From: a virus
DNA length: 31,651 nucleotides
Virus record (IMG/VR): IMGVR_UViG_3300034061_003372
Coordinates: 1 to 31,651 of that record
Strand: one strand, 5' to 3'
The position numbers and the translations under genes were made by a program. Of this stretch, positions 14,833 through 22,975 are shown in pieces (the stretch's first letter is position 1; each line of letters begins with the position of its first letter). The notes below the pieces were generated by a model, which had not been told where the DNA came from, searched no databases, and worked only from the letters and a program-made list of their open reading frames with translations.

Positions 14833-16068
14833 TTAGCTGATGGCTGTAAACAGCGCACCGCGCGCATTTTCGTTAGACCCGTAATTGTTGATGGTGATTG
14901 GCATGAATGTTCTTCCTCCCATCGAAACTGATAACCCCGGTTCATATGGACCGCCCACCTGAATGAAAGAATCCCACAACATCCCACGAATTTTAGCTTC
15001 GTCATTCTGTGAAGTAAGACCCCATGCGATTAGCGGATCAACCATAAACTCACTATCGTCGTGCCACCGAAACCATGAATAGGCTTGTCTTTGAATACGA
15101 CATCCCTGCCATATCGTAATCAGACAAGGCATGCCAATGCCATTCATATTGGAGTTGACAAAACTTTCCCAAATGTTGTTGTTGCAAATAACAGTGAGAT
15201 TGCCGTTGCCGCCTACGTTGCTATTTCGAGAACCTAGAACTTCTCGAAGACTTCCGCGCGTAGAGTTATCTCCGTCAGATGAAGCATTAGCAATTAACCA
15301 GATGGATTCGTAGAGCGTTCCCGTTAGATTGGATGGAATCCAAGGAACACCACAAAATACATTGCTTCGAAAAGGAGCGGAAGTGGCGTTTACCTGTCCT
15401 GAATTTTCTTCGTATATGAAGAATTGATACTTGTTGGCAATGATCCGGTATGTGCGACTGGCCGGAAAAATCAGACCAATTCCGTTTATATTGCTGGTTC
15501 CGACTCTTGTTCCGGCTACATTTTCGATACCAAAACAAGCGTTGTTCCCACCGTTATCTCTAACCCGAAGGCGGAATCGAAGTCCTTGTGGTGTCATCGA
15601 AGATTGCATTAGAAGATTGGTGCTACCCGATCCGCTGATCGTAGACCATCCTACCCGAAGCAATGCCGCTTCGGTCGCATCGATGATTTGTTGTTTGGTC
15701 GTTACTGGTCCAATGATTGTTGAATATCTTGGTGTCCCGTCAACCGTGGCGATACCAAATGTTGCATTCACATTGTTGACTGGACTGAGAACTTCAATGG
15801 ATGATGTGCTTCCGTTGCTAGTTGTCGTTGTGAAAGACACAAAATCCTGTCCGTTAACGGTGACGACCGCCGGGGTTACACCCGTCAAGACACCACAATC
15901 TGAAACGATGTTGGCCGCTGTGCGCGATCCGCCGGTTGTGAGCGTAACTGTCTGTGTAGATCCTCCGTCTACTTTGATCTGAAGAATGTTGTTTGATCCT
16001 GTCAGATTGTATGGGGCGGGATTGGTCGTCACAATGCGGGCGTATTCTGGAACGTATTGAATGGACAT
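14833..16068 (-). CDS. large adhesin family, copy 2
   Basis: Protein of 411 aa of the same family: N-terminal module (MSIQYVPEYARIV, TTGGSRTAANIVSDCGVLTG), then WSTISGSGSTNLLMQSSMTP, RFRLRVRDNGGNNACFGIEN, a WHDDSEFMVDPLIAWGL block and the conserved end RTFMPITINNYGSNENARGA. The N-terminal module is more diverged than in copies 1 and 3, while the central NLLMQSSMTPQGLR block is nearly shared with copy 3. It lies between copies 1 and 3 in a head-to-tail array, as expected for gene duplication. The start lies 6 nt after copy 3 and has no clear Shine-Dalgarno. Confidence 0.78.
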   Translation of the reverse strand: MSIQYVPEYARIVTTNPAPYNLTGSNNILQIKVDGGSTQTVTLTTGGSRTAANIVSDCGVLTGVTPAVVTVNGQDFVSFTTTTSNGSTSSIEVLSPVNNVNATFGIATVDGTPRYSTIIGPVTTKQQIIDATEAALLRVGWSTISGSGSTNLLMQSSMTPQGLRFRLRVRDNGGNNACFGIENVAGTRVGTSNINGIGLIFPASRTYRIIANKYQFFIYEENSGQVNATSAPFRSNVFCGVPWIPSNLTGTLYESIWLIANASSDGDNSTRGSLREVLGSRNSNVGGNGNLTVICNNNIWESFVNSNMNGIGMPCLITIWQGCRIQRQAYSWFRWHDDSEFMVDPLIAWGLTSQNDEAKIRGMLWDSFIQVGGPYEPGLSVSMGGRTFMPITINNYGSNENARGALFTAIS

Positions 16069-16074
16069 AGTAGT

Positions 16075-17292
16075 TTACGATGTTGCGATGAAAAGAGATC
16101 CGTGAGCGGTATCTGTGCCGCCAGCATTGTTATTCGTGATGTTCCACCAGTTCCGTCCATCCATTGTCGTGGTTGTATCGATGGCGTATTGCTCCATCGA
16201 AATGAAAGCGTCCCAAAGAGTTCCTCTTACTTTGGCTTCTTCAGCAATGTTAGCCACCATTGTGAATGCCATGAAGGGTTCGAGTATCAAAGCGGCATCG
16301 TCGTGCCACCGGTACCACGACAGCGCATTGCGGGCCATGTTACATCCTTGCCACAAAACAAGCAAGTTGATTAAGGTTATATTGTCGTTTCCGGTGTTGT
16401 TGGCATTCTCCCACATGTTCCCATTGCCAATGATCTGTTGGTTGCCTGTTTGATTCGTCGCCCCGCGCGTCCCGAATTCTCCCCGGAAACTTCCGCGAAC
16501 GGTTGTATCGGAATCGCTCGAAGCATTGCTACTCAACCAAATACATTCCCAAATTTGGCCTTCCAACCACGGTGGAATCCACAACACACCCCATCCAGCA
16601 TAACCACGTGCCACATTCCCGCCCGGTTCGAACAAAAAGGCTTGATACTTGTTAGCGATGATTCGCCAGTTCCGGCTTGATCCCGGATTCAATTGTGCTC
16701 CGCTGTTCGTGTTGCTTGCGTGCGCGCGCGAACCTTGTGCGTTTTCGATAGACAGAACCAAACATGTGTTGCCGTTGTCACGGATACGAAGCCGCATGCG
16801 AAGACCTTGCGGAGTCATCGCAGATTGCATTAGAAGGTTCGTCGTACCCGACCCGGAAATTGTGAGCCACCCGGCGGCAAGTAATTGAGTTTCAAGGTTG
16901 TCTCGAATGTTGGCTTTTGTGCTAGTCACGAATGAAGCGCTAACGTTTGCTCCACCGTTGTAGGTTGTTGCCAAAAAACCAAGCGTCGCATTGGCATTAT
17001 TGGCCGGTGCTCCAACAAGAATTGTGGAACCGGTTCCAAGAGCGCTGGTCGTTCGAATTCGAACATATTCAGCGCCGCCCGGAATTGAAACTACACTAGC
17101 AGTCGCCCCGGTCAATCCCGCCAAGTCCGCAACGATTTGAGCGGCTGTTCTGGTTCCACTTGTCAAAGTGAAGTTCTGTGCAGCGCCACCATCGATGGTG
17201 AATGTCAGCTTATCATTGGACGCACTGATCGTGTAAGGCCCGGAAACCGTTCCTACCGCGTCACCATTTCTGTCAACGTACTGAATTGCCAT
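16075..17292 (-). CDS. large adhesin family, copy 3
   Basis: Protein of 405 aa, full-length paralogue of copies 1 and 2. Its N-terminal module is very close to copy 1 (MAIQYVDRNGDAVGTVSGPY, LTSGTRTAAQIVADLAGLTG, YVRIRTTSALG). The main domain contains NLLMQSAMTPQGLRMRLRIR, SYRW-like SWYRWHDDAALILEPFMAF and RNWWNITNNNAGGTDTAHGS. Its ATG overlaps the stop codon of the upstream small fibre gene (TAATG). The Asn/Trp-rich loops are what one would expect of a surface-binding domain, but no ligand can be inferred. Confidence 0.78.
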   Translation of the reverse strand: MAIQYVDRNGDAVGTVSGPYTISASNDKLTFTIDGGAAQNFTLTSGTRTAAQIVADLAGLTGATASVVSIPGGAEYVRIRTTSALGTGSTILVGAPANNANATLGFLATTYNGGANVSASFVTSTKANIRDNLETQLLAAGWLTISGSGTTNLLMQSAMTPQGLRMRLRIRDNGNTCLVLSIENAQGSRAHASNTNSGAQLNPGSSRNWRIIANKYQAFLFEPGGNVARGYAGWGVLWIPPWLEGQIWECIWLSSNASSDSDTTVRGSFRGEFGTRGATNQTGNQQIIGNGNMWENANNTGNDNITLINLLVLWQGCNMARNALSWYRWHDDAALILEPFMAFTMVANIAEEAKVRGTLWDAFISMEQYAIDTTTTMDGRNWWNITNNNAGGTDTAHGSLFIATS

Positions 17293-17693
17293 TAGATTGT
17301 GAACTGTATACTCAACCCGCCACTTGCCAACAAAAATGAATCAAGAGCATTGATCGTGACGGTTGAACTCAGTGCTCCGTAGTACAAAAGATTTCCGCTT
17401 GATGCCGCGTCCCAAATACTTATGAACGTAATCGCTCCCCATGCATTTGGATTCGCCGGGCCGAACGTGATATCCGCCGTGTTGAACGTCAAATAGCTTC
17501 CGTCAGGCTCCGTGAACGTCGCCGCTTGGCGAAGGTATCCATTACCCGTGACTTCCGTGGTCAATGCTGTCGCCGTTGATGCTGTTGGATCGGCGGTGTG
17601 GAGTCCGACAAACATAGCTGTGGGCCAAGTGAAAACATCCCCTTGGAGCGTAGCTTGCAGGACCCGATTCTGAAGGTAGAAACTCATTGGCAT
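17292..17693 (-). CDS. small phage tail fibre protein, copy 1
   Basis: Protein of 133 aa in the small tail-fibre family with the pattern N-x-[VIL]LxAxLxG..F..P, [AV]LHTADPTA, GNGYLRQ, W-G-AITFISIWDAASSGNLLYYGAL, and a final sheet. The 128-aa protein at 17706-18092 is its paralogue. Such proteins occur in many myoviruses and siphoviruses as fibre or baseplate tip components. AAGAGGTAG precedes the ATG. It is 12 nt downstream of its paralogue. Confidence 0.8.
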   Translation of the reverse strand: MPMSFYLQNRVLQATLQGDVFTWPTAMFVGLHTADPTASTATALTTEVTGNGYLRQAATFTEPDGSYLTFNTADITFGPANPNAWGAITFISIWDAASSGNLLYYGALSSTVTINALDSFLLASGGLSIQFTI

Positions 17694-17705
17694 AGTAGCT
17701 ACCTC

Positions 17706-18092
17706 TTAAGCAAACGTTGCGACCAGTGATCCAATCGAGATACGGAAAATGTCTCCCGCGCCAATGACTTTCGATGCCGCTAACGCCGCATGCATCAGCA
17801 GATTGCCACTGGTCGCCGCGTCGTATAGACCGACGTGCGTGATCGTTCCAAATGCAACCGAAGCCGGGTCCCATGTGACTTGTCCACTGTTTGAACCCAC
17901 GCCGTTCGACGGTGCCCCGAAGGTCACAGGCTGGCGGACGTAGTTACCAACCGAAACTTCTGTGCCACTCCCGGCATCGGTCGGGTTGGTTGTGAAAAGT
18001 GCGACATACACTGTCGTAGGCGACGTAAAAGCTACGTTGCGCAAGAGAGCATTGAATAGGGCGTTTTCCGCGTAGTCTGATAGTTGGGACAT
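17706..18092 (-). CDS. small phage tail fibre protein, copy 2
   Basis: Protein of 128 aa; NALFNALLRNVAFTSPTTVY, ALFTTNPTDAGSGTEVS, GNYVRQPVTF, HVGLYDAATSGNLLMHAAL define the same family as the 133-aa neighbour. The [IV]xxWDAAxSGNLL / LYDAATSGNLL block is the most conserved part. GGGAGAGAC is a good ribosome-binding site. The tandem arrangement with the adhesin paralogues suggests the two protein types assemble together. Confidence 0.82.
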   Translation of the reverse strand: MSQLSDYAENALFNALLRNVAFTSPTTVYVALFTTNPTDAGSGTEVSVGNYVRQPVTFGAPSNGVGSNSGQVTWDPASVAFGTITHVGLYDAATSGNLLMHAALAASKVIGAGDIFRISIGSLVATFA

Positions 18093-18111
18093 TCAGTTGT
18101 GTCTCTCCCGA

Positions 18112-18996
18112 TTACGGTGTGGTCAAGAACAGGCTTCCACGGGCCGAATAGTTGTTGCCGGTGTTGTTGCTGGTCAGGTTGATCCAGTTCTTCCCGTTGA
18201 ATGCGGTCGGCACCTGATCCATCGTGAACGCTTCGGTGTTGATCGCCGCATTCCAGATTTGGCCGTAGATCCGCCACGGATCATTGATGTCCGAAAGACC
18301 CCATCCCATCAGCGGCTCCAAGATGAACGACGAAGAGTCGTGCCACATCGCTTGCTGTGGCGTCGTTGTGTTATCCGCCGGGCGGGGTAAGAGAAGCCCC
18401 GGCACGCCCTGTCTTGCGGTCGTAGTGCCATCACCGACATGTTCCATAACCGTGCTGTTGACCAAGCCGAAGAAATTTCCATTGAATCCGTTCGACGGGT
18501 GACGCAAGGAAGTGCTGACCCGGAAACTGCCACGGTCGGTCGTGTCGGTATCGTTGACCGATTGACTCATCAGAAAGGCTAGTGTGGTGATACCGGTCAG
18601 ATGCGTCGGAATGTACATTGCTGACACCATCACAAAATCGCGCGTGCTGTCTGATCCGCCGCACCAAATCGCAAACTGATGACGGGTAGCGTTGATGATG
18701 AAGGTTTTGCTGGTCGCCGGAAGAAGGTATCCGCTGTCGGTCATGACAATGGTTTCCGCGACATTCATGACCCGGATGCGAACACAGTTGCCGCCGCCGT
18801 CGAAGATCCGAACGCGGATTTGATTTCCTTGGGGAGTCGCCGCGCATGCCATTCTTACGTCAGTTGTGCCGCCGCCGGAAACCACGGTCCATCCGGCGGT
18901 TGTGAGTTGCGTTTGGATGTTTCCGATCAGTGTGGTCTTGTTGTCCGCCGCGACCGTAGCATGGACGTTCGTTCCAGTTGCGTATTGAAGGCTCAT
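18112..18996 (-). CDS. large adhesin family, short copy 4 lacking N-terminal module
   Basis: Protein of 294 aa. It corresponds to residues ~115-410 of the copies at 13583-17292: WTVVSGGGTTDVRMACAATP, QIRVRIFDGGGNCVRIRVMN, MWHDSSSFILEPLMGWGL, KNWINLTSNNTGNNYSARGS. The N-terminal Ig/hook-like module is absent and replaced by a few residues (MSLQYATGTNVHATVAADN). It is the first gene after the terminator at 19223-19257. TAAATA lies 9 nt before the ATG with no Shine-Dalgarno. The missing module suggests a different attachment partner or use as a sequence donor for the longer copies. Confidence 0.78.
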   Translation of the reverse strand: MSLQYATGTNVHATVAADNKTTLIGNIQTQLTTAGWTVVSGGGTTDVRMACAATPQGNQIRVRIFDGGGNCVRIRVMNVAETIVMTDSGYLLPATSKTFIINATRHQFAIWCGGSDSTRDFVMVSAMYIPTHLTGITTLAFLMSQSVNDTDTTDRGSFRVSTSLRHPSNGFNGNFFGLVNSTVMEHVGDGTTTARQGVPGLLLPRPADNTTTPQQAMWHDSSSFILEPLMGWGLSDINDPWRIYGQIWNAAINTEAFTMDQVPTAFNGKNWINLTSNNTGNNYSARGSLFLTTP

Positions 18997-19005
18997 TTCG
19001 AAAAC

Positions 19006-19011
19006 TATTTA
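19006..19011 (-). promoter_or_regulatory. TAAATA late-type -10 element
   Basis: TTCTAAATAG on the minus strand ends 9 nt before the ATG at 18996. It is the only promoter candidate seen for the genes reading left from 18996, since a terminator separates them from the upstream operon. Confidence 0.58.
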
Positions 19012-19018
19012 GAAGGGA

Positions 19019-19047
19019 TTGACATAGGGGTAGGTGTCGGATACAAT
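19019..19047 (+). promoter_or_regulatory. sigma70-type promoter inside the minus-strand fibre cluster
   Basis: TTGACA (19019-19024), a 17-nt spacer and TACAAT (19042-19047), pointing rightward against all neighbouring genes. Predicted start of transcription is near 19054. Confidence 0.68.
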
Positions 19048-19057
19048 CAAAATGTGA

Positions 19058-19246
19058 ATGGTTGAAGACGATTCCGGGTCGCGATCTTCCGTTCAAACTG
19101 AACCGGCCAGAGTAGGGCCACAAGCTCAAAAGTCTATTGGGATAGAAAAAGATTCGGGATACAACGAACAGCGTTTTGACGAAAGGATGAATGCTCCAAG
19201 ACTTCGGTTCGGGCACAAAAAGGCGGCTCACCACCAAACCGGTTGA
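19058..19246 (+). CDS. possible leaderless small protein or regulatory RNA
   Basis: A 62-codon ORF (start MVEDDSGSRSSV, end KKAAHHQTG) beginning 10 nt after a consensus TACAAT and ending inside the loop of a terminator hairpin. Composition is hydrophilic and basic, with no domain recognised. There is no ribosome-binding site. The promoter and terminator bracket a transcript of about 215 nt, so the unit may equally be a small RNA with an incidental ORF. It is read against the surrounding fibre genes but does not overlap their coding sequences. Confidence 0.38.
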   Translation: MVEDDSGSRSSVQTEPARVGPQAQKSIGIEKDSGYNEQRFDERMNAPRLRFGHKKAAHHQTG

Positions 19247-19257
19247 TGGTGAGCCGC
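19223..19257. terminator. bidirectional intrinsic terminator
   Basis: Perfect 11-bp stem (GCGGCTCACCA / TGGTGAGCCGC) with a 13-nt loop. It is followed on the plus strand by TGTGTTTTTA and on the minus strand by CCTTTTTGTG. It should end both the leftward transcript of the 19277-20395 gene and the rightward transcript from the promoter at 19019. Confidence 0.85.
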
Positions 19258-19276
19258 TGTGTTTTTATGGTCTGTC

Positions 19277-20395
19277 TTAGCTGACGATCTTGATACCGAA
19301 TTCGGCCTGATTCAGTTCGGTCAAAGTCCACGGCAAGGCTAGTGCCGGATTCTCTTCCCAAATGTGCCCGGCCCACGTATAGTCGGAGTATTGCGGCACA
19401 TCATCCCCGACGTAGATGTTTCCACCCGTTCGAAGAATAGGTGCGACACGTCGCGCGCCTACGTCATCTTTACGATGAGACAAATTCGCTTGGACGCCAA
19501 AGATGGTTCCGGCGATGGTGTAGTTGCCGATGCTGTACAGGTCGATGGCGTTGATCGTGCCTGAGAAGTTATACTTCGCGGTCGGAGTCGTTTCCGTCCA
19601 GTTTGTCCGGGCCAAGTTGACGTTGGTAGCATTGTTGGTGCCGGTTGAAGGAAAGAAATCGTTCTGGAACCCTTCCGCATCGGGATACATGGTCTGTACC
19701 CGTACTTCACCCACGAAATCCGTTATGTTGCCCGGAAGATTGTCCGCGATATAAAGATCGTCGATGGTGAAGCCGGAACTGAACTGTTCTAGTCCCGTGA
19801 TCCGCCATCCCTTGAAATAGCTGGTCCCGGTGTTGGATGTTTTGATGTTGGTGATACTCACAAAGGGAGTAGAGTCCAACTGAATGTCAATTCGCCCCGT
19901 TGATCCTGTGCTGAAAAGAATCTTCGTTTCGAAGTAGAACCACAAACCAATCGGCGGAACAAACCCGGTGTTCGCAATGAGCGTGCCGGTCGGAAAAGGA
20001 GTATCACTCACCGGAACGGCAAGCGCCGCTGGATCAGCCAGAACCAGTTTGATATCGCCGCCAATCGCGTCTAACCAAAACTGAACTTGCGGTCTGCCGT
20101 TGTCGCCAAGGATCTGAAGAAAAGGATGAACCTCTGAAGTGAAATCAAACTTCGCTGCAAATCCAATGATGAGTTCCGATGGGGGAGTGGGAGTCCAAAC
20201 GAATGTCTTGTTCATCCCGGCCCACTGATGACAGAAGAGGTTTCCCGATCCATTCGGGCTGACTCCACCAGTACTGAATCGACCCGATGAAGCGCCACTG
20301 GTATACCCGCTGAAGGCAATTGGATTGTCCCATTTCTTCTGTGCGGTCCCGTTGTAGTTGTAATGGTCGAAACCATCCATGAAGAGCAGAGCCAT
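19277..20395 (-). CDS. GFDHY-family adhesin, copy A
   Basis: Protein of 372 aa. It starts MALLFMDGFDHYN and has a beta-sandwich (LamG/concanavalin-like) layout: ELIIGFAAKFDF, FLQILGDNGRPQVQFWLDA, FVPPIGLWFYFETKILF, STPFVSITNI, SGFTIDDLYIAD, then a C-terminal repeat of the type VQANLSHRKDDVGARRVAPI and YSDYTWAGHIWEENP. Paralogues are at 20399-21412 and 29194-30309. Such phage proteins are likely virion-surface, sugar- or protein-binding. AAGGGATAAAA precedes the ATG; the gene ends before a strong terminator. Confidence 0.8.
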   Translation of the reverse strand: MALLFMDGFDHYNYNGTAQKKWDNPIAFSGYTSGASSGRFSTGGVSPNGSGNLFCHQWAGMNKTFVWTPTPPSELIIGFAAKFDFTSEVHPFLQILGDNGRPQVQFWLDAIGGDIKLVLADPAALAVPVSDTPFPTGTLIANTGFVPPIGLWFYFETKILFSTGSTGRIDIQLDSTPFVSITNIKTSNTGTSYFKGWRITGLEQFSSGFTIDDLYIADNLPGNITDFVGEVRVQTMYPDAEGFQNDFFPSTGTNNATNVNLARTNWTETTPTAKYNFSGTINAIDLYSIGNYTIAGTIFGVQANLSHRKDDVGARRVAPILRTGGNIYVGDDVPQYSDYTWAGHIWEENPALALPWTLTELNQAEFGIKIVS

Positions 20396-20398
20396 TTT

Positions 20399-21412
20399 TT
20401 ATCCCTTGACGATAATTCCGTACTGTCCCGCATTCACGTCAGCTACGGTCCATTGTGCGTTTGTGTTCGGGTTTCTCTCCCAAATCTTCTTTGCCATTTT
20501 GTATTGGCTCAAACACGTATCCTGTGATCCTTCGTATAGCGTGCTATTGACCCGCGCCAGCGGTGCCACAATACGGTTACCTACGTCGTCTTTCCGATGG
20601 GTCACACTGACCTGAACACCATACACCTGACCCACAAAGCTGTAGGTTGAAACAGTGAACAAATCGCGGTTGCCGACGATGTTTCCTTGCGTGTAGTCGG
20701 TATCTTCGTTACTGGTCGTCTCATCGACACATTGAAAATTCGATCCCGCGCCAACCGGTGTGAATTCTACAAATGCACCATTGGCGGACGGAAACCGAGT
20801 CTCAACCCGGCATTCACCAAGAAAGGCATTGTCGAATGTTCCCGTATCGTCCAAGATGTAGATGTCATCCAACCGCATATCATACGAACCGCTGTTTGAG
20901 AAAGGCTGGAATCGAATCTTGTTGATCCGGGAGTTTGAAGTTGCTTGTGTATCCAGCGCCGGAACGTTCAGTACTTCCGCGCCGTTAATACGCAACTGAA
21001 CGTATCCAACCGTGTTATCAACCAATACCTTGGCTTCGATGTAGTTGAAGTAACCGAACGCGATCACGTTGTCCGCCGTGGTCCCTAATGGAACACCGGC
21101 GCGCGTGAATTGAAACCCGGCGGTTGATGTGACACGGATGTCTACTTGGTCGTTGTTGTCATCCATGAACCGAATGATCGGCGTGGTCGCATCACCGTAG
21201 CCGATCTGAAGCGCCACACCAAGGATGAAGGTATCCCGTGCGGTGAGGTTCTGTTCCAAATAGCTGGTGGTGCCGACATTGTTGAACTGCCACGCCTGAC
21301 CACCAAAGCGGCCCGGCGCGACGATTGCCCCGTTTCCGACGACAGAAGTCCACTTGCGACCGGCTTGGCCTGTCGTGTAGTGGTCAAATCCTTCCATGAA
21401 CTGTAGTGCCAT
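20399..21412 (-). CDS. GFDHY-family adhesin, copy B
   Basis: Protein of 337 aa, MALQFMEGFDHYTTGQAGRK at the start, FILGVALQIGYGDATTPIIR and FNYIEAKVLVDNTVGYVQLR in the sandwich, YDMRLDDIYILDDTG, and the conserved C-terminal VQVSVTHRKDDVGNRIVAPL plus YKMAKKIWERNPNTNAQWTV. It is shorter than copies A and C in the middle. It lies 3 nt upstream of copy A in the same operon; AAGAGGTACTG precedes the ATG. Confidence 0.8.
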   Translation of the reverse strand: MALQFMEGFDHYTTGQAGRKWTSVVGNGAIVAPGRFGGQAWQFNNVGTTSYLEQNLTARDTFILGVALQIGYGDATTPIIRFMDDNNDQVDIRVTSTAGFQFTRAGVPLGTTADNVIAFGYFNYIEAKVLVDNTVGYVQLRINGAEVLNVPALDTQATSNSRINKIRFQPFSNSGSYDMRLDDIYILDDTGTFDNAFLGECRVETRFPSANGAFVEFTPVGAGSNFQCVDETTSNEDTDYTQGNIVGNRDLFTVSTYSFVGQVYGVQVSVTHRKDDVGNRIVAPLARVNSTLYEGSQDTCLSQYKMAKKIWERNPNTNAQWTVADVNAGQYGIIVKG

Positions 21413-21421
21413 CAGTACCTC

Positions 21422-22489
21422 TTAGAACAAAGTGAACTTACGTGCGATGTTGAACCGCAGAGCAATCAATTCCGCCGCCGCCGCCGCTGTGTCGTCATCA
21501 GCACGGGCGAACTTGAAAAAGACTTCATCCCCGGCTTGGAATCCATTCACATGCATCGCCGGAATGATCGACCGCACAACCGTATAGGCCGGGGTCGGTA
21601 CGGTAGTCGTTACACTGTCCGGCGTTAACTGGAAAGCCGGATCGGAATCCGATCCGTTGCGCATCGAAGTCGTCCACAGCTTCCACTTCACATTGCCAGA
21701 CGTTGCGTTGATGCGCCAGATGATATCCACGGTCACCGGCTCTTCGTCATCCCAATCTTCAGGGAGCGTGAAATGGTCCTGTACCCAATACTCATTCGTC
21801 TGTGTGAATGATGCCACCGCGAAGAGACTTCCGTTTGTTCCCGTCACCGGAACCGCGTTCGGCGCATCCACGTTAGCAAATGAAAAACCAAGGACCGCAT
21901 TTGTTCCTTGAACGATTGCCGCCTTGTAGAAGATCGGGAAGTATCGGTATCCGTCTTGATTCGTCGCTAAGACCACCCGACCTTTCGAGTCGGTTGTGAT
22001 CTGTAGCCACTTGCCCGCGCCGCCATATGTGCCCGCTGTGCCAACCGGCTTCAGCACAAGGTTGTTGAACACACCTGTGATGTCTCCGTTGGACGTGACA
22101 TCGACGTGTCGCACCACATTCGCCAAGTTGATACCAAGCGCCTGAGCGATGGCTTTGATTTCCGCCGCCATCTGATTGTGGTGCCAGTCCAGAATGTAGC
22201 CACGGATTTCGGTGTTGTTGGAGTGCGGTGTCGCATTCGATCCCGCGAATCCACGGTCGATCTGTTGGAGAATGTCGCCGGTCTTGGCTTTGACCCGCAT
22301 GATTTCCTGATCGACTTGAATCAGACAGGGTACCTGAAAGCGCAAGCCTTGCCCAACCTTGATACGAAACGTGGTGCTATTGGTTGTGATGTCTTCGTCA
22401 AGATTACCGATTGCGCGCCGTGAGGCGACTTGCAGATCGTTATCGGTCGGCAACTCCGATGGGAATTTGGCTGTGTTGGGATTAGGCAC
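21422..22489 (-). CDS. fibre-cluster protein with shared N-terminal module
   Basis: Protein of 355 aa. Residues 1-125 (MPNPNTAKFPSELPTDNDLQ, QVPCLIQVDQEIMRVKAKTG, NNTEIRGYILDWHHNQMAAE) are homologous to the N-terminus of the 325-aa adhesin at 10760-11737. The C-terminal half differs: a predicted beta-domain with EPVTVDIIWRINATSGNVKW and DEVFFKFARADDDTAAAAAE, like phage proteins that cap a fibre set. The shared module probably docks both proteins to the same virion site. GGAGATATAG precedes the ATG; it starts 3 nt after the terminase stop. Confidence 0.78.
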   Translation of the reverse strand: MPNPNTAKFPSELPTDNDLQVASRRAIGNLDEDITTNSTTFRIKVGQGLRFQVPCLIQVDQEIMRVKAKTGDILQQIDRGFAGSNATPHSNNTEIRGYILDWHHNQMAAEIKAIAQALGINLANVVRHVDVTSNGDITGVFNNLVLKPVGTAGTYGGAGKWLQITTDSKGRVVLATNQDGYRYFPIFYKAAIVQGTNAVLGFSFANVDAPNAVPVTGTNGSLFAVASFTQTNEYWVQDHFTLPEDWDDEEPVTVDIIWRINATSGNVKWKLWTTSMRNGSDSDPAFQLTPDSVTTTVPTPAYTVVRSIIPAMHVNGFQAGDEVFFKFARADDDTAAAAAELIALRFNIARKFTLF

Positions 22490-22492
22490 TTT

Positions 22493-22975
22493 CTATATCT
22501 CCGCGTCAATAACTTCGTTGGATTCCCGGACCATTTTCAAAAGATCCGTAGTCGTAATCACGACGGCTGTATTATTTACGTTCGGAGCGACAGAACCATC
22601 CTTGCCGCTTTTCAGTCGAATGTCGGTGCGGGTCTTGTTGACTCCCATCAGAGCCGTGGATGCTGTAATGCCCGCCTGTAGGATTTGTGCCAGTGCTTCA
22701 TAGGCTTTCGGGTTGTCCGATTGCCGGGCGAAGTCCATACAAGCGTCCACAGCTTCTTGCGCCTTCTCTTGCATCACCCGAAGATTTTGCCGCGCATACT
22801 GGAGATCGGCGTCCGCATCCCGCTCCGGGTCACCCGTAGCGACACACACCGGGGCTATCTCATCTGTCGGCACCGGTGCAACAACATCCACTGTTGGCGA
22901 CATCGCTTCGACGGATTCTTCAAACGACGATAACCCTAATGCGTCGTTGATCCGGTCGGAAATAGGTGGCTTCAT
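22493..22975 (-). CDS. small terminase subunit, T4 gp16-like
   Basis: Protein of 160 aa from the ATG at 22975. The core DADLQYARQNLRVMQEKAQE...CMDFARQSDNPKAYEALAQILQAGI...LMGVNKTRTDI follows the central coiled-coil of T4 gp16, which assembles into a ring that recognises viral DNA and stimulates the gp17 motor. The length matches T4 gp16 (164 aa). The large subunit is not in the window. Its ATG overlaps the stop of the upstream gene (ATGA), and a TAAATA lies 7 nt before it within that gene, so both coupling and a private late promoter are possible. Confidence 0.85.
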   Translation of the reverse strand: MKPPISDRINDALGLSSFEESVEAMSPTVDVVAPVPTDEIAPVCVATGDPERDADADLQYARQNLRVMQEKAQEAVDACMDFARQSDNPKAYEALAQILQAGITASTALMGVNKTRTDIRLKSGKDGSVAPNVNNTAVVITTTDLLKMVRESNEVIDAEI

